Part shown: piece after piece, positions 9,129 through 18,690 of the stretch | Position numbering within the stretch: position 1 is the first letter of the stretch | Layout of the letters: every line of letters starts with the position of its first letter | NCBI GenBank assembly: GCA_049323455.1 | Contig: JBMONF010000017.1 | Span: 66,181 to 130,180, forward strand | Source: Hypericibacter sp049323455 | GTDB lineage: Bacteria > Pseudomonadota > Alphaproteobacteria > Dongiales > Dongiaceae | DNA: 64,000 nucleotides | Direction: 5' to 3' | Notes under the pieces: model-generated | What the model was told of the DNA's origin: nothing | The model's database searches: none | What the model saw: the letters and a program-made list of their open reading frames with translations, nothing else | Program-made: the position numbers and the translations under genes

Positions 9129-10198
9129 GCCGCCGCCTCGCGGCCGGCGAGCAGGTTGACGACAGCCTGCGGCGTGACCTCGCCGATGATCCGTCCGGCA
9201 CCGTCGACGACGGCGAAGGGCTGGCCGGCCGCGACGATATCGGCGGCGAAGCTCGCGACCTTCGCCGTTGCCGGCACGCGGTTGGCGGCATCCGCATTCG
9301 CGCCGGCCGGCGACATCAGGCTCTTCGCCGACAGGACCTTGGCGCGCTGGACGTCGCGGGTGAACTCGGCGACATAGTCGGTTGCCGGGCGCGTCACCAG
9401 CTCCTCGGGCGTGCCGATCTGGATGATCTCGCCATCCTTCATGATGGCGATGCGATCTGCGAGCCGGATCGCCTCGTCGAAATCGTGCGTGATGAAGACG
9501 ATGGTCTTGTGCAGCACGTTCTGCAGCCGCATCAGCTCCTGCTGCATCTCGCGGCGGATCAAGGGATCGAGCGCGGAGAAGGGCTCGTCGAGGAACCAGA
9601 TTTGCGGCTCGACCGCGAGGCTGCGGGCGATGCCGACGCGCTGCTGCTGCCCGCCCGACAATTCGCGCGGGTAGAAATTCTCCCGGCCCTTGAGCCCGAC
9701 CAGCTCGATCATTTCTCTCGCCCGCGCCTCGCGCTGGGCGCGCGGCTTGCCCTGGACCGAAAGGGGGAAGGCCACGTTCTCGAGAACGGTGAGATGAGGC
9801 AGCAGAGCGAAGTGCTGGAACACCATGCCCATCCGATGCCGCCTGATCTCGATCAGTTCGCGCTCCGAGACCTGCAGCAGGTTCCGCCCGTCGAACATGA
9901 TCTCGCCGGCGGTCGGCTCGATCAGCCGCGCCATGCATCGCAGCAGCGTCGACTTGCCCGAGCCCGAGAGGCCCATGATGATGAAAATCTCGCCTTCTTT
10001 GACCTCGACGCTGGCATTGCGCACCGCGCCGACCAGACCGGCGGCAGCGAGCGCCGCGGCAGTTGGGCTTCCGCCTTCGGCTGCGAGCATCTGCTCGGCC
10101 CCGCGCCCGAACACCTTCCAGACATTGCGGCAGGCCAGCATCACCGTTCGGCCGTTGGCAGCGGCCGATATCGTCGTTGTCGGTGGGCTTGCGTTCAT
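9125..10198 (-). CDS. Betaine/proline-type ABC transporter ATP-binding protein (ProV/OpuAA-like)
   Basis: A 357-residue ATPase with Walker A (GLSGSGKST), Q-loop (VFQHFALLPH), signature (LSGGQQQRVGIARSLA), Walker B (IWFLDEPFSALDP) and switch His (FITHDFDEA). The last roughly 70 residues (FAVVDGAGRIIGEVTPQAVVN) resemble a single remnant CBS-type domain; ProV/OpuAA regulatory tails usually contain two. ATG 10198 is preceded by GGGGACGGGGA; an upstream ATG at 10261 is less likely. It energises uptake through the fused permease encoded immediately downstream. The binding-protein gene lies 178 bp upstream on the same strand. The transported compound is most likely a betaine, carnitine or proline-type zwitterion, by family. 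Confidence 0.92.
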   Translation of the reverse strand: MNASPPTTTISAAANGRTVMLACRNVWKVFGRGAEQMLAAEGGSPTAAALAAAGLVGAVRNASVEVKEGEIFIIMGLSGSGKSTLLRCMARLIEPTAGEIMFDGRNLLQVSERELIEIRRHRMGMVFQHFALLPHLTVLENVAFPLSVQGKPRAQREARAREMIELVGLKGRENFYPRELSGGQQQRVGIARSLAVEPQIWFLDEPFSALDPLIRREMQQELMRLQNVLHKTIVFITHDFDEAIRLADRIAIMKDGEIIQIGTPEELVTRPATDYVAEFTRDVQRAKVLSAKSLMSPAGANADAANRVPATAKVASFAADIVAAGQPFAVVDGAGRIIGEVTPQAVVNLLAGREAAA

Positions 10199-10376
10199 CC
10201 CGTCGTTCCCCGTCCCCTCGATCGGATTGCCGCGCCCGGCAGGTTGCCGCGTACGCCGCACCGCGGTTCCTTACCGAAAATGAGCGGAAAGACCGGTTCG
10301 GGACACGCCGTGCCTCGAACCGGCCTCTCCAGCCTGTGACGAACTCAGCTTGCGCTGCCTGCCGCAGGGCGGCGCG

Positions 10377-11354
10377 TTACTTCGCCCATTCGCGCCATGT
10401 CGCCTCGTGGGCATCGACCCAGGCCGTGGCGACGTCCTCGATCGACTTGCCCTCGAGATCGACCTGACCCGTCAAGCCGTTCAGGTCGTTGGCGTCGATG
10501 ACGTAGGCCTTGGCGACCTTGTAGGCGACCGGCCACTGGTCCTTCATCCCGGCCCATGCGTATTTCCAGATTTCGCCGTGCGGCTTGCCGCAGTCGTGCG
10601 CCAGGTCGGGGTTGATGCCCCATTTGGGGTCGTTGTAGCAGTCGGCCGTATATTCCGGAAATTGCACCCATTCGCCCTGGTACTTCGAGGGCGCCCAATG
10701 CGGCGAGTAGATCCACAGCATGATCGGGGCCTTGCGCTGATAGGCGGAATCGAGTTCCGCGAACATCGCAGCGTCGGTGCCGGCATGGACTACGACGAAG
10801 GGCAGCTTCAGCGCCTCGACCCGCTCGTCGTCGAACCCTTCCCAGGTCACCGGGCCGCCGAGATAGCGGCCCTTCGGCGCCGTCTCGGGCGTCGAAAAGG
10901 CTTCGGCGCATTTCGGGTCCAGGAGCGTCTTCCAGTCGGGCAGGCCGGGGCACTTCTCCTTCATGTAGAGCGGATACCACCATTCCTCCTTGGCCTTCGG
11001 GCCGAGCGCGCCGAGCCGCTCGGTCTGGCCGGTCGCATCGGAGGCCTTCATCGCCTCGCCGGCCGTCGTATCCCAGTATTCGAGGGCGACGGTCAGGTCG
11101 CCGTTGGTGAGACCGGTGGTGAGGCTCGAGAGATAGTCCGCGGTCGGATATTCGACCGTGTAGCCGAGCCGTTCGAGGATGGTGCCGAGAATCTTCGCGT
11201 TGATGTTGACGCTGGTCCAGTCGAACAGCGCAATCTTGATCGGGTCGGTCGATTCCGGCACGCCGGCTTTCGCCGGAGCCGTCGCCGCCGCCGCCAGCGC
11301 CAAGCCGCACACGGCGGCCGTGACACCGGCGAGGGCCCTGAAGCCTGTCGCCAT
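10377..11354 (-). CDS. Betaine-type ABC transporter substrate-binding protein (OpuAC/ProX-like)
   Basis: A 325-residue periplasmic protein. A signal peptide covers residues 1-30 (hydrophobic core CGLALAAAATAPAKA, cleavage near AKA). The mature part starts with the type-IIB binding-protein pattern IKIALFDWTSVNINAKILG and contains WEYW-like aromatic segments (VALEYWD, EEWWYPLYMK, LWIYSPHWAP). Aromatic boxes of this kind bind trimethylammonium groups in ProX/OpuAC. AGGGAGG lies about 10 bp upstream of the ATG. It is the first gene of the importer operon (binding protein, ATPase, permease). Six cysteines in the mature part are more than usual and may form disulfides. Confidence 0.9.
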   Translation of the reverse strand: MATGFRALAGVTAAVCGLALAAAATAPAKAGVPESTDPIKIALFDWTSVNINAKILGTILERLGYTVEYPTADYLSSLTTGLTNGDLTVALEYWDTTAGEAMKASDATGQTERLGALGPKAKEEWWYPLYMKEKCPGLPDWKTLLDPKCAEAFSTPETAPKGRYLGGPVTWEGFDDERVEALKLPFVVVHAGTDAAMFAELDSAYQRKAPIMLWIYSPHWAPSKYQGEWVQFPEYTADCYNDPKWGINPDLAHDCGKPHGEIWKYAWAGMKDQWPVAYKVAKAYVIDANDLNGLTGQVDLEGKSIEDVATAWVDAHEATWREWAK

Positions 11355-11531
11355 CGTGGTTCCTCCCTGATTTTTGGTGGCGCCGGTTGCGCGTCCTCGC
11401 TCCTGCGCTCATTTGCCGCAGAATGAAAGCGCGGACCGTGCATGCTTGGCAAGCCGTAACCGCGCGCGGCCATACCAATTCCAGGCCAATTGCCGAATTC
11501 GGCCGGCGAAGGCCGCTTGCGAGCCGATGCG

Positions 11532-13325
11532 CTAGATGTCCTCGGGCGCGAGCGCGAGCAGGCTGCCGGGTCCGTTCACGGCGGCCGCGGCAAGCGCGCC
11601 GGTTCGTGGCAGAAGATTGTCGGCATAGAACCGCGCCGTCGCCAGCTTGGCGGCGAGGAACGCGTCGTCGGTGCCGTTTGCGGCCATGCGGCGGCGGGCG
11701 GCTGCGGCCTGACGCGCCATGAGCCAGCCGCCGATGGCCGTACCGGCGAGCTCGAGATAGGGCGTGGCACCCGCCAGTGCCCGCGGCAACTCCTTCGGCA
11801 TCCGCTCGACGAGCCAGCGCGTCGTCGCATCGAGATCGTCGAGCGCTGCCTCCAGCGTCCGACCGATGCCGGTCAGATCGCTGTCGCCGCTCTCGGACAA
11901 GCTCGCGGCGTCCGCGCGCATCTCCGCCAGCAGCGCCGTCATGGCGGCACCCCCGTCGCGCCCGAGCTTGCGCCCGACCAGGTCGATCGCCTGGATGCCG
12001 TTGGTGCCCTCGTAGATCGGCGCGATGCGCGCGTCGCGCAAATGCTGCGCGGCGCCGGTGCCTTCGATGTAGCCGAGACCGCCATGGACCTGGATGTTGA
12101 GCGAGGCGACATCGACCCCGCGGTCGGTGCACCAGGCCTTGGCGATCGGCGTCATCAACTCGGCATGGGCGAGCGCCGTGGCGCGTCGGCTTGCCTCCGG
12201 CTCGCACTTGGCGCGGTCGAGCGCACCGGCGGTGAGATAGATGATGGCGCGCATGGCGTCGGTGAGTGCCCGCATCGTCATCAGCGTGCGGCGCACATCG
12301 GGATGGCGAATGATCGGTACGGGCTCGCCGTCGCGTGCCTCGGCCAGGCGGCTCTGGACGCGCTGACGGGCATAGCTGCGCGCTTGCTGCAAAGCGCGCT
12401 CGGCGATGGCAAGGCCCTCGATGCCGACCGCGAGCCGCGCGTTGTTCATCATCGTGAACATGTACTCCATGCCGCGCTGCTCCTCGCCGATGAGGAAGCC
12501 CACGGCGCCGCCGTTCTCGCCGTAGCTCATCACGCAGGTGGGGCTCGCCTTGATGCCCATCTTGTGCTCGAGCGAGAGGCAGCGCAGGTCGTTGCGCCGG
12601 CCCGGAGCGCCGTCGGCGTTGGGCAGGAACTTCGGCACGATGAAGAGCGAGATGCCCTTGGTGCCGGCCGGCGCGCCAGCCGTGCGCGCCAGCACCAGAT
12701 GGACGATGTTCTCGGTGAAATCCTGCTCGCCATAGGTGATGAAGATCTTCTGGCCGGTGATGCGGTAATGGGCGCCGTCCTTGACCGCCCGCGTCCTGAG
12801 CGCGCCCACATCGGAGCCTGCCTGCGGCTCGGTCAGGTTCATGGTGCCGGCCCATTCGCCCGACACGAGCTTGGGCAGGTAAAGTGCCTGCTGCTCGGGC
12901 GACCCATGGCGCTGCAGCGCCTCGACGGCGCTCTGCGTCAGGAGCGGGCAGAGCGAGAAGGCCATGTTGGCCGAGGACCACATTTCCTGCAGCGCCGAGG
13001 CAAGCGCCCAGGGCAGGCCCTGTCCGCCCCATCGCGGCTCGAACGGCACGCCGTTCCAGCCGCCTTGCGCGAAGGCGCGGTAGGCCTCTTTGAAGCCCTT
13101 GGGCGTAACGACAACGCCGTTCTCGATGCGGCTTCCTTCCTGGTCGCCGATCGAGTTCAGCGGCGCCAGCATCTCGGCTGCGAACCTGCCGGCTTCGCCC
13201 AGGATCTGGTCGATCAGCTCCGGCGTGGCGTCCTCATAGCCGGGCAGCCTGGCGATGCCGGCGAGGTCGGCGATTTCGTCCAGCACGAAGCGCATCTCGG
13301 ACAGAGGCGCGGCATAGCCGGTCAT
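11532..13325 (-). CDS. Acyl-CoA dehydrogenase, DmdC-like 600-residue subfamily
   Basis: A 597-residue flavoenzyme with the long architecture of an N-terminal extension (YAAPLSEMRFVLDEI), acyl-CoA dehydrogenase N, middle (MNLTEPQAGSDVGALRTRA) and C domains, plus the extra C-terminal domain of this subfamily. The catalytic base is expected in the segment YEGTNGIQAIDL. Length and the N-terminal motif match the DmdC (3-methylmercaptopropionyl-CoA dehydrogenase) group, but many paralogues with unknown acyl-CoA substrates share them, so the methylmercaptopropionate role is only a possibility. The gene follows the FAD-linked dehydrogenase gene by 12 bp and is probably cotranscribed with it. Confidence 0.9.
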   Translation of the reverse strand: MTGYAAPLSEMRFVLDEIADLAGIARLPGYEDATPELIDQILGEAGRFAAEMLAPLNSIGDQEGSRIENGVVVTPKGFKEAYRAFAQGGWNGVPFEPRWGGQGLPWALASALQEMWSSANMAFSLCPLLTQSAVEALQRHGSPEQQALYLPKLVSGEWAGTMNLTEPQAGSDVGALRTRAVKDGAHYRITGQKIFITYGEQDFTENIVHLVLARTAGAPAGTKGISLFIVPKFLPNADGAPGRRNDLRCLSLEHKMGIKASPTCVMSYGENGGAVGFLIGEEQRGMEYMFTMMNNARLAVGIEGLAIAERALQQARSYARQRVQSRLAEARDGEPVPIIRHPDVRRTLMTMRALTDAMRAIIYLTAGALDRAKCEPEASRRATALAHAELMTPIAKAWCTDRGVDVASLNIQVHGGLGYIEGTGAAQHLRDARIAPIYEGTNGIQAIDLVGRKLGRDGGAAMTALLAEMRADAASLSESGDSDLTGIGRTLEAALDDLDATTRWLVERMPKELPRALAGATPYLELAGTAIGGWLMARQAAAARRRMAANGTDDAFLAAKLATARFYADNLLPRTGALAAAAVNGPGSLLALAPEDI

Positions 13326-13337
13326 GGAGCCATCCTC

Positions 13338-14780
13338 TCAAATCACTTTGCCGGGATTCATGATGCCGAGCGGATCAAGCGCGGCCTTGATCGCCCGCAG
13401 GGTCGCCCGCTCGGTCTCGGACTTGTAGCGGTCGGCCTCGCCGCGCCGGAGCTGCCCCAGGCCGTGCTCGGCGCTGAAGGAGCCGCCCATCGCTACCGCG
13501 AGATCGTGAACGGCGCGGGTGAGCTCGGGCCCGCGCGCGAGGAAATCGGCAGCGGCCATGTCCTTCGGCTGGCAGAGATTGAAATGGACATTGCCGTCGC
13601 CCAGATGGCCGAAGGGAACGGGCCGCACGCCGGGAAGCCGTCGAGTCACTTCCGTCTCGGCGCGGGCGATGAATTCCGCCACCCGCGAGACCGGCACGGC
13701 GATATCGTGCTTGATGCTGGCGCCCTCGAGGCGCTGCGCCGCGACGATGGCCTCGCGCAGATGCCAGAGCCGGCGCGCCGCCGCCTCGCTCTCGGCGATC
13801 GTCGCATCGCGCACGAGCCCGTCCTCGAGGCCCCGGGCCAGCAACGCCTCGACGGCCTCGCGCAAGCCCCGCCCGCTCGCGCCGGCGCAGGCTTCGATCA
13901 GCACATGCTGCGGATGGGGTCCGGGCAGCGGGTCGATGGTGCCCGGGACGTGCGCGCGGGCCATCTCGATCAGATTGCGCGGGATCAGCTCGAAGCTCGT
14001 GAGCGCGTCGCCGGTCGCCGCACGGGCGCGCGCCAGCAGCGCCGTGGCGGAGGCCACGTCGGGCAAGGCGGCGAAGGCGGTCACGCGCTCGGCCGGCTTC
14101 GGGAAGAGCTCGAGCACGGCCGCGGTCACGATGCCGAGCGTGCCCTCGGCGCCGATGAAGAGCTGCTTCAGGTCGTAGCCCGTGTTGTCCTTGCGCAGTG
14201 CCTTGAGCCCGTTCCAGACCTCGCCCGAAGGCAGCACGACCTCGAGCCCCAGCACGAGCTCGCGCATGTTGCCGTAACGCAGGACCGCAACGCCCCCGGC
14301 ATTGGTCGAGATGTTGCCGCCGATCTGGCAGGTGCCTTCAGCGCCGAGGCTCAGGGGGAAGAGCCGGTCGACGGCCGAGGCCGCCTCCTGCACGCGCTGC
14401 AGCACGCAGCCGGCCTCGACCGTCATGGTGAAGTTGGCCGGGTCGACGGCGCGGATTCGATTCATCCGGGCGAGCGACAGCACCACTTGGTCGCCGTCTG
14501 CCGAAGGCGTAGCACCGCCGCAAAGCCCCGTATTGCCGCCTTGCGGCACGATACCGATTCGCGCCTCCGCGCAAAGCCGCACCGCCGCCGCCACTTCCTC
14601 GGTGCTGGCGGGCATGAGCAGCGCCGCGGCGCGGCCGTGGAACGTCTGGCGCCAGTCGGTCAGATGGGGCGCCATCCGTTCCGGGTTCTCGGTGAAGCCC
14701 TGGGGCCCCAGGAGTTCGCCGAGCCGGCGTGCGAGCGTGGCGTCGAAACCCTGGGCTCTCGTCGGAAAGGCGGCGCTCAT
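13338..14780 (-). CDS. FAD-linked 2-hydroxyacid dehydrogenase (D-2-hydroxyglutarate/glycolate/D-lactate dehydrogenase type)
   Basis: A 480-residue protein of the vanillyl-alcohol-oxidase/GlcD family. The PCMH-type FAD-binding domain contains PQGGNTGLCGGATP and the pyrophosphate-binding segment GAEGTCQIGGNISTNAGG. The C-terminal FAD-oxidase domain has the metal/substrate histidines in PFGHLGDGNVHFN and ends with EHGLGQ...DPLGIMNPGK. It oxidises a D-2-hydroxyacid and passes electrons to a quinone or flavoprotein. ATG 14780 is chosen because the family N-terminus starts there; an ATG nine codons upstream is possible. It is placed 76 bp after sua5 and 12 bp before the acyl-CoA dehydrogenase gene, on the same strand. 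Exact substrate unresolved. Confidence 0.88.
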   Translation of the reverse strand: MSAAFPTRAQGFDATLARRLGELLGPQGFTENPERMAPHLTDWRQTFHGRAAALLMPASTEEVAAAVRLCAEARIGIVPQGGNTGLCGGATPSADGDQVVLSLARMNRIRAVDPANFTMTVEAGCVLQRVQEAASAVDRLFPLSLGAEGTCQIGGNISTNAGGVAVLRYGNMRELVLGLEVVLPSGEVWNGLKALRKDNTGYDLKQLFIGAEGTLGIVTAAVLELFPKPAERVTAFAALPDVASATALLARARAATGDALTSFELIPRNLIEMARAHVPGTIDPLPGPHPQHVLIEACAGASGRGLREAVEALLARGLEDGLVRDATIAESEAAARRLWHLREAIVAAQRLEGASIKHDIAVPVSRVAEFIARAETEVTRRLPGVRPVPFGHLGDGNVHFNLCQPKDMAAADFLARGPELTRAVHDLAVAMGGSFSAEHGLGQLRRGEADRYKSETERATLRAIKAALDPLGIMNPGKVI

Positions 14781-14856
14781 GCGGCCAAGTTTACCGGGGC
14801 ACTCCACGATCGAACAGCGCCCATGACCGGAGCGGGCGATGGCCCGGCAAGGGCTT

Positions 14857-15839
14857 TCAGCGCGGGCTCGTGCGCGGCGCCGCCGCTCGGCGCAGACGGT
14901 CGTTGATGGCGCGGCCGAGACCTTCCTCCGGTATCGGCATGACCGCGATGCGCGCGAGCCCGCGCGCGCGCGCCTCGCGGTCGAGCCGGCGCAGATAGGC
15001 GAAGAGGCTGGCGGCCGCCTCCGCGAGGTCGCCCGACGCGCTCAGATTGAGAACGAGGGCGGCGCCAAGGGGGACGGCGGGACCGAAGGCGAGCAGCGCC
15101 TCGTCGGCTCGGGCTTGTGTCGCGTCGAGCCGCAGCGGCAGTTCCGGCGCATAGTGGCTTGTCAGCATGCCGGGCGCCTTCGGCTGCCGACCCTCGCCGG
15201 CATGCGCGACGGGCCCGAGGACCGCTGCGATCGCCTCTTCCGTGACGGCCCCCGGGCGCAGCAGCACCGGCTCGCGACCGCTCAGATCCAGCACCGTGGA
15301 TTCGATCCCGACCGCGCAGGGACCGCCGTCGAGAATCAGCGCCACGCGATCGCCCAGCTCTTCGGCCACATGCTCGGGCCGGGTCGGGCTGACGCGCCCC
15401 GAGCGGTTGGCGCTGGGAGCCGCCAGCGGCTTGCCGAAGCGGGCCAGTAGGCGCTGCGCCACCGGGTGGCTCGGCACGCGCACGGCCTGGGTCTCGAGCC
15501 CGGCACTCGCCAGCAGCGAGACCCGGCAATCGGGCCGGCGCGCGAGAACGAGGGTGAGAGGACCCGGCCAGTGGCGTTCGGCCATCCGGCGGGCCCGCTC
15601 GTCGAAGACGACATCGCGCGCCGGCGCATCGGCGTCCGCGTAATGCGCGATCAAGGGGTTGAAGCGAGGGCGGTCCTTGGCCGCGAAGATGGCGGCCACG
15701 GCGCGGTCGTTGGTGGCATCGCCCGCCAGCCCGTAGACGGTTTCGGTCGGGATCGCCACCAGCCGGCCTTGGGCGAGCGCCTCGACCGCTTGCGCGATGG
15801 CCGCATCGGTCGGCGGCAGGATGCGGGGCGCGGCGGCGC

Positions 15840-15843
<4 letters not shown>
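14857..15843 (-). CDS. L-threonylcarbamoyladenylate synthase (Sua5 type)
   Basis: A 328-residue enzyme that makes threonylcarbamoyl-AMP from Thr, bicarbonate and ATP for the t6A37 modification of ANN-decoding tRNAs. The YrdC domain has the motifs IPTETVYGLAGDA, KDRPRFNPLI and SANRSGRVSPT. A linker with SHYAPELP leads to the C-terminal Sua5 domain, so this is the long Sua5 form rather than short TsaC. Translation starts at GTG 15843, which overlaps the cysQ stop codon in GTGA, indicating coupling. No tsaB/D/E gene is in the window. Confidence 0.93.
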
Positions 15844-16636
<793 letters not shown>

Positions 16637-16640
<4 letters not shown>

Positions 16641-16783
16641 CGGGAGACCCCGGCGGCAAAGCGGATCGTTGGCATGGCGTCGGCGCGGGGCAGTGTGATG
16701 TCGTCGGCATAGCGACCGCGTCCGGTCAGGAAGCGCGGGTCCTCGGTGCGCCGCACCGGTCGGCCGATGCCGAACTGTTCCAT
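16637..16783 (-). pseudogene. Remnant of xanthine dehydrogenase/CO dehydrogenase (CoxL-type) large subunit, N-terminus only
   Basis: A 48-codon frame beginning EQFGIGRPVRRTEDPRFL and continuing through TGRGRYADDITLP. This is the typical first 35 residues of molybdopterin-binding large subunits of aerobic CO dehydrogenase/xanthine dehydrogenase, which are normally 750-800 aa. After DITLP the similarity stops and the frame ends 15 codons later in sequence unrelated to the family. AGAGG sits upstream of ATG 16783, so the stump may still be translated, and its stop codon overlaps the cysQ start. The simplest reading is a large internal deletion that fused the gene's 5' end to cysQ. No medium or small subunit gene is present nearby. 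Confidence 0.7.
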
Positions 16784-17508
16784 TCTCATCCTCTCAGGGG
16801 CTGGTGCCGAACCCGCTCGGGGCTCCGCGGCCGCGATGATAGGCAGCCGCTGCGTCGGAACCAACGGAATTCTTCGATATGTCAGCAGCTTGGCGACTTC
16901 TTGATCAACACGGCTCTGAATTTATGCAAATGTCCATCAAATATAATTCGAGGCGATTTCAAGATCTTCGCGGGACAACAAAAGAAATACGGTTGCAATT
17001 CATGTTTGCTTTAGCGCTTCCGGTCATATTGCCTCTCGGCGGAAGACGCCGCGCTCCGCGGTTTTCGGAACGCCCCCGCCAGCGAAGGTCGTCTTCCGTG
17101 CTCGGGCCTGTCCGCCGGCGCGCCCCACTCGCCGGCGGCGGTCTCGGCGGTGGCCGGCGATCGCCAATCCCAGCGGTTGTTTCAGGGGTGACCCGGCTTC
17201 TCGGTTCCGGCCGGCGAATCCGATCCCGTCACCGGCGATCGCGGCCACCGCCGTTCTCGTTTCCAATCAGGGCCGACGGTCTGCAAGGCGCCGCCGGCCA
17301 TGCCAGCCGCGCTCGTCGGCTTGGCCACGATCCGTTTCATGTCCGCGTGGCCGGCAATTCCGCTATCGCGACTGAAAACTTCTTGGAACGGTGCCACGCA
17401 GCCACGGGTGGCGCGATACGGGTCGGAACTTTATGTATATTTGCTCATCAACGATTCTTTGCCGGCAGCTTGCGCCGCTGACATCGTCGGACAGTAAAGG
17501 AGCGGCAG
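16784..17508. other. 725-bp gene-poor interval between the coxL stump and the oxidoreductase cluster
   Basis: No convincing gene is seen. Bases of about 16880-17010 are markedly richer in A/T than the surroundings and read like promoter or horizontally acquired DNA. The rest is GC-rich without family-like protein in any frame, and frames open through it give low-complexity Arg/Ala/Pro-rich translations typical of antisense or noncoding high-GC sequence. The region separates a leftward unit (stump-cysQ-sua5) from the rightward cluster and so should contain at least one divergent promoter; I could not place it precisely. Confidence 0.5.
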
Positions 17509-17691
17509 GTGCAATTCATATTTTTCGCCGCCGCCGCTGTGGCGACCTATTTCGCGGCGGATCGACTCGTCGATTGGATCGAGCGGCGGCGCAAGGAGCG
17601 CTTTGTCGATCGCACGATCCTGTTTTTCGCCATCTATCTGGGTTTGCTGCTCGTCGTCTTCTTTGCGATCCGGCGTATCGGCGGCGAGTAG
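17509..17691 (+). CDS. Small two-helix membrane protein of unknown function
   Basis: A 60-residue protein read from GTG 17509, with AAAGGAG about 7 bp upstream, which supports translation. It has one hydrophobic segment at residues 1-17 (FIFFAAAAVATYFAA), a charged middle (WIERRRKERFVDR) and a second hydrophobic segment at about 38-54 (ILFFAIYLGLLLVVFFAI). No family is recognised. It stands 230 bp before the next small gene and probably has its own promoter. The position at the head of the heme-copper cluster suggests, without proof, an accessory membrane subunit or assembly role. Confidence 0.55.
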   Translation: MQFIFFAAAAVATYFAADRLVDWIERRRKERFVDRTILFFAIYLGLLLVVFFAIRRIGGE

Positions 17692-17808
17692 ACGCCGCGG
17701 CCGACGCGCGGAAGCGCGCCGCAAGAACGGTCGTGCCTTGTGTCACCGCCGCGAACGGGAAGGGCCCGTGTGGGCGGGCTGCGATAGCCGCCTTCGCACC
17801 GGTTGTCT

Positions 17809-17857
17809 TTGCGATGGATCAATTTCACCCGATGACATTCCTGCTATAGGCACCCCC
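17809..17857 (+). promoter_or_regulatory. Predicted class II FNR/NnrR-type activated promoter
   Basis: TTGCG-ATGG-ATCAA at 17809-17822 is a two-half-site box: the left half equals the NnrR-type TTGCG and the right half equals the FNR-type ATCAA. A -10-like TATAGG lies at 17845-17850, exactly 22 bp downstream of the box. This places the box centre at -41.5 relative to a start site at about 17857, the standard geometry for class II CRP/FNR-family activation. The next gene starts 64 bp later. Seen by eye only; no scoring matrix was run, and the half-sites are not a perfect palindrome. Confidence 0.55.
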
Positions 17858-17920
17858 GTATCCAGGCGAGAGCAGGCCCAAGCGGCCGCCACAGGACGGC
17901 CGCAGGGGGGCGGGGAGGCG

Positions 17921-18121
17921 GTGGTGGCGTCGCATTCGGATGAACCGGGGGCGGGCACGCAGCCCGAAGGCGGGGCCGAAGGTCCGGCTGAGCGTGTCCC
18001 GATCATGCAGCGGGTCTTGGACAACCCCTTCTTGCTTCTGTTCTTGGGAGTCGCATCGCCCGCCATCTTCTATTTGATCTGGGGGATCATGGAGGTCGCC
18101 CAGATACCCATCAGCAAATAG
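17921..18121 (+). CDS. Small single-helix protein, possible accessory oxidoreductase subunit
   Basis: A 66-residue protein read from GTG 17921 (or GTG 17924) behind a GGGGAGG ribosome-binding site. An acidic, Pro/Gly-rich N-terminal half (SHSDEPGAGTQPEGG) precedes one transmembrane helix (FLLLFLGVASPAIFYLIWGIM, about residues 37-57) and a short tail. It ends 11 bp before subunit II, so it is in the same transcript. ba3-type oxidases carry a one-helix subunit IIa, and this may be an analogue, but sequence similarity is not evident. First gene after the predicted FNR-type promoter. Confidence 0.6.
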   Translation: MVASHSDEPGAGTQPEGGAEGPAERVPIMQRVLDNPFLLLFLGVASPAIFYLIWGIMEVAQIPISK

Positions 18122-18132
18122 GGGGAATAGCC

Positions 18133-18675
18133 ATGGCCATCCATCCCCCTGAAGATCGTCTGTGGTGGAAGCTGCCGGTTGCCCGCGCCGAACTGGTCTG
18201 GATCGCGGTCGCTTTCGTCTGGGGCCTGGTGATGTTCTTCACCATGATCTACTGGCACGTCGGCGGCAAACAGAACCTGTCGAACGAGGCATACCGCATC
18301 GATCCCGATGTCTATGCCGCTCGTGCCCAGGCGATGGTCGACCAGTTCCAGGTTCGCGAAGAAGCCGATACCGGCGTCCCGGTGGTTCACCCGCTGCCCG
18401 GCAGCGACGTTTATCTGGTCGCCCGGATGTGGGAGTGGTGGCCGGTCCTGGAGCTCGAGAAAAACCAGAGCTATCGCCTGCATCTCTCCTCGCTCGATCT
18501 CCAGCACGGCTTCTCGCTCCAGCCGGTCAATATCAACATCCAGGTCCAGCCGGGCTACGAGCAGATCATCACCATCCAGCCCGACGTCGCGGGCGAGTAC
18601 AGCATCGTGTGCAACGAGTTCTGCGGAATCGGCCATCACGTCATGGCCGGCCGCATCCATGTGGTCGAGAAGTGA
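18133..18675 (+). CDS. Heme-copper oxidoreductase subunit II with CuA site (ba3-like)
   Basis: A 180-residue protein anchored by one N-terminal helix (residues 20-41), followed by a periplasmic cupredoxin domain. The CuA ligands are all present: His125 in LQHGFSLQ, then C160-x3-C164 in CNEFCGIGHHVM with His168 and Met171. Length and the block NINIQVQPGY resemble B-family (ba3) subunit II. It should accept electrons from a soluble cytochrome c or cupredoxin and pass them to the low-spin heme of subunit I. AGGGGGAATAGCC precedes the ATG. It is followed after 15 bp by subunit I. A similar pairing is known as NorS with NorY in sNOR-type NO reductases. Confidence 0.9.
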   Translation: MAIHPPEDRLWWKLPVARAELVWIAVAFVWGLVMFFTMIYWHVGGKQNLSNEAYRIDPDVYAARAQAMVDQFQVREEADTGVPVVHPLPGSDVYLVARMWEWWPVLELEKNQSYRLHLSSLDLQHGFSLQPVNINIQVQPGYEQIITIQPDVAGEYSIVCNEFCGIGHHVMAGRIHVVEK

Positions 18676-18690
18676 CCAGGGGGTGAGGCG

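Noticed and set aside
16879..17481. Possible 200-residue plus-strand gene in the gene-poor interval
   Set aside because: No domain, Arg/Pro-rich composition, no ribosome-binding site; part of it is an AT-rich noncoding-looking stretch.
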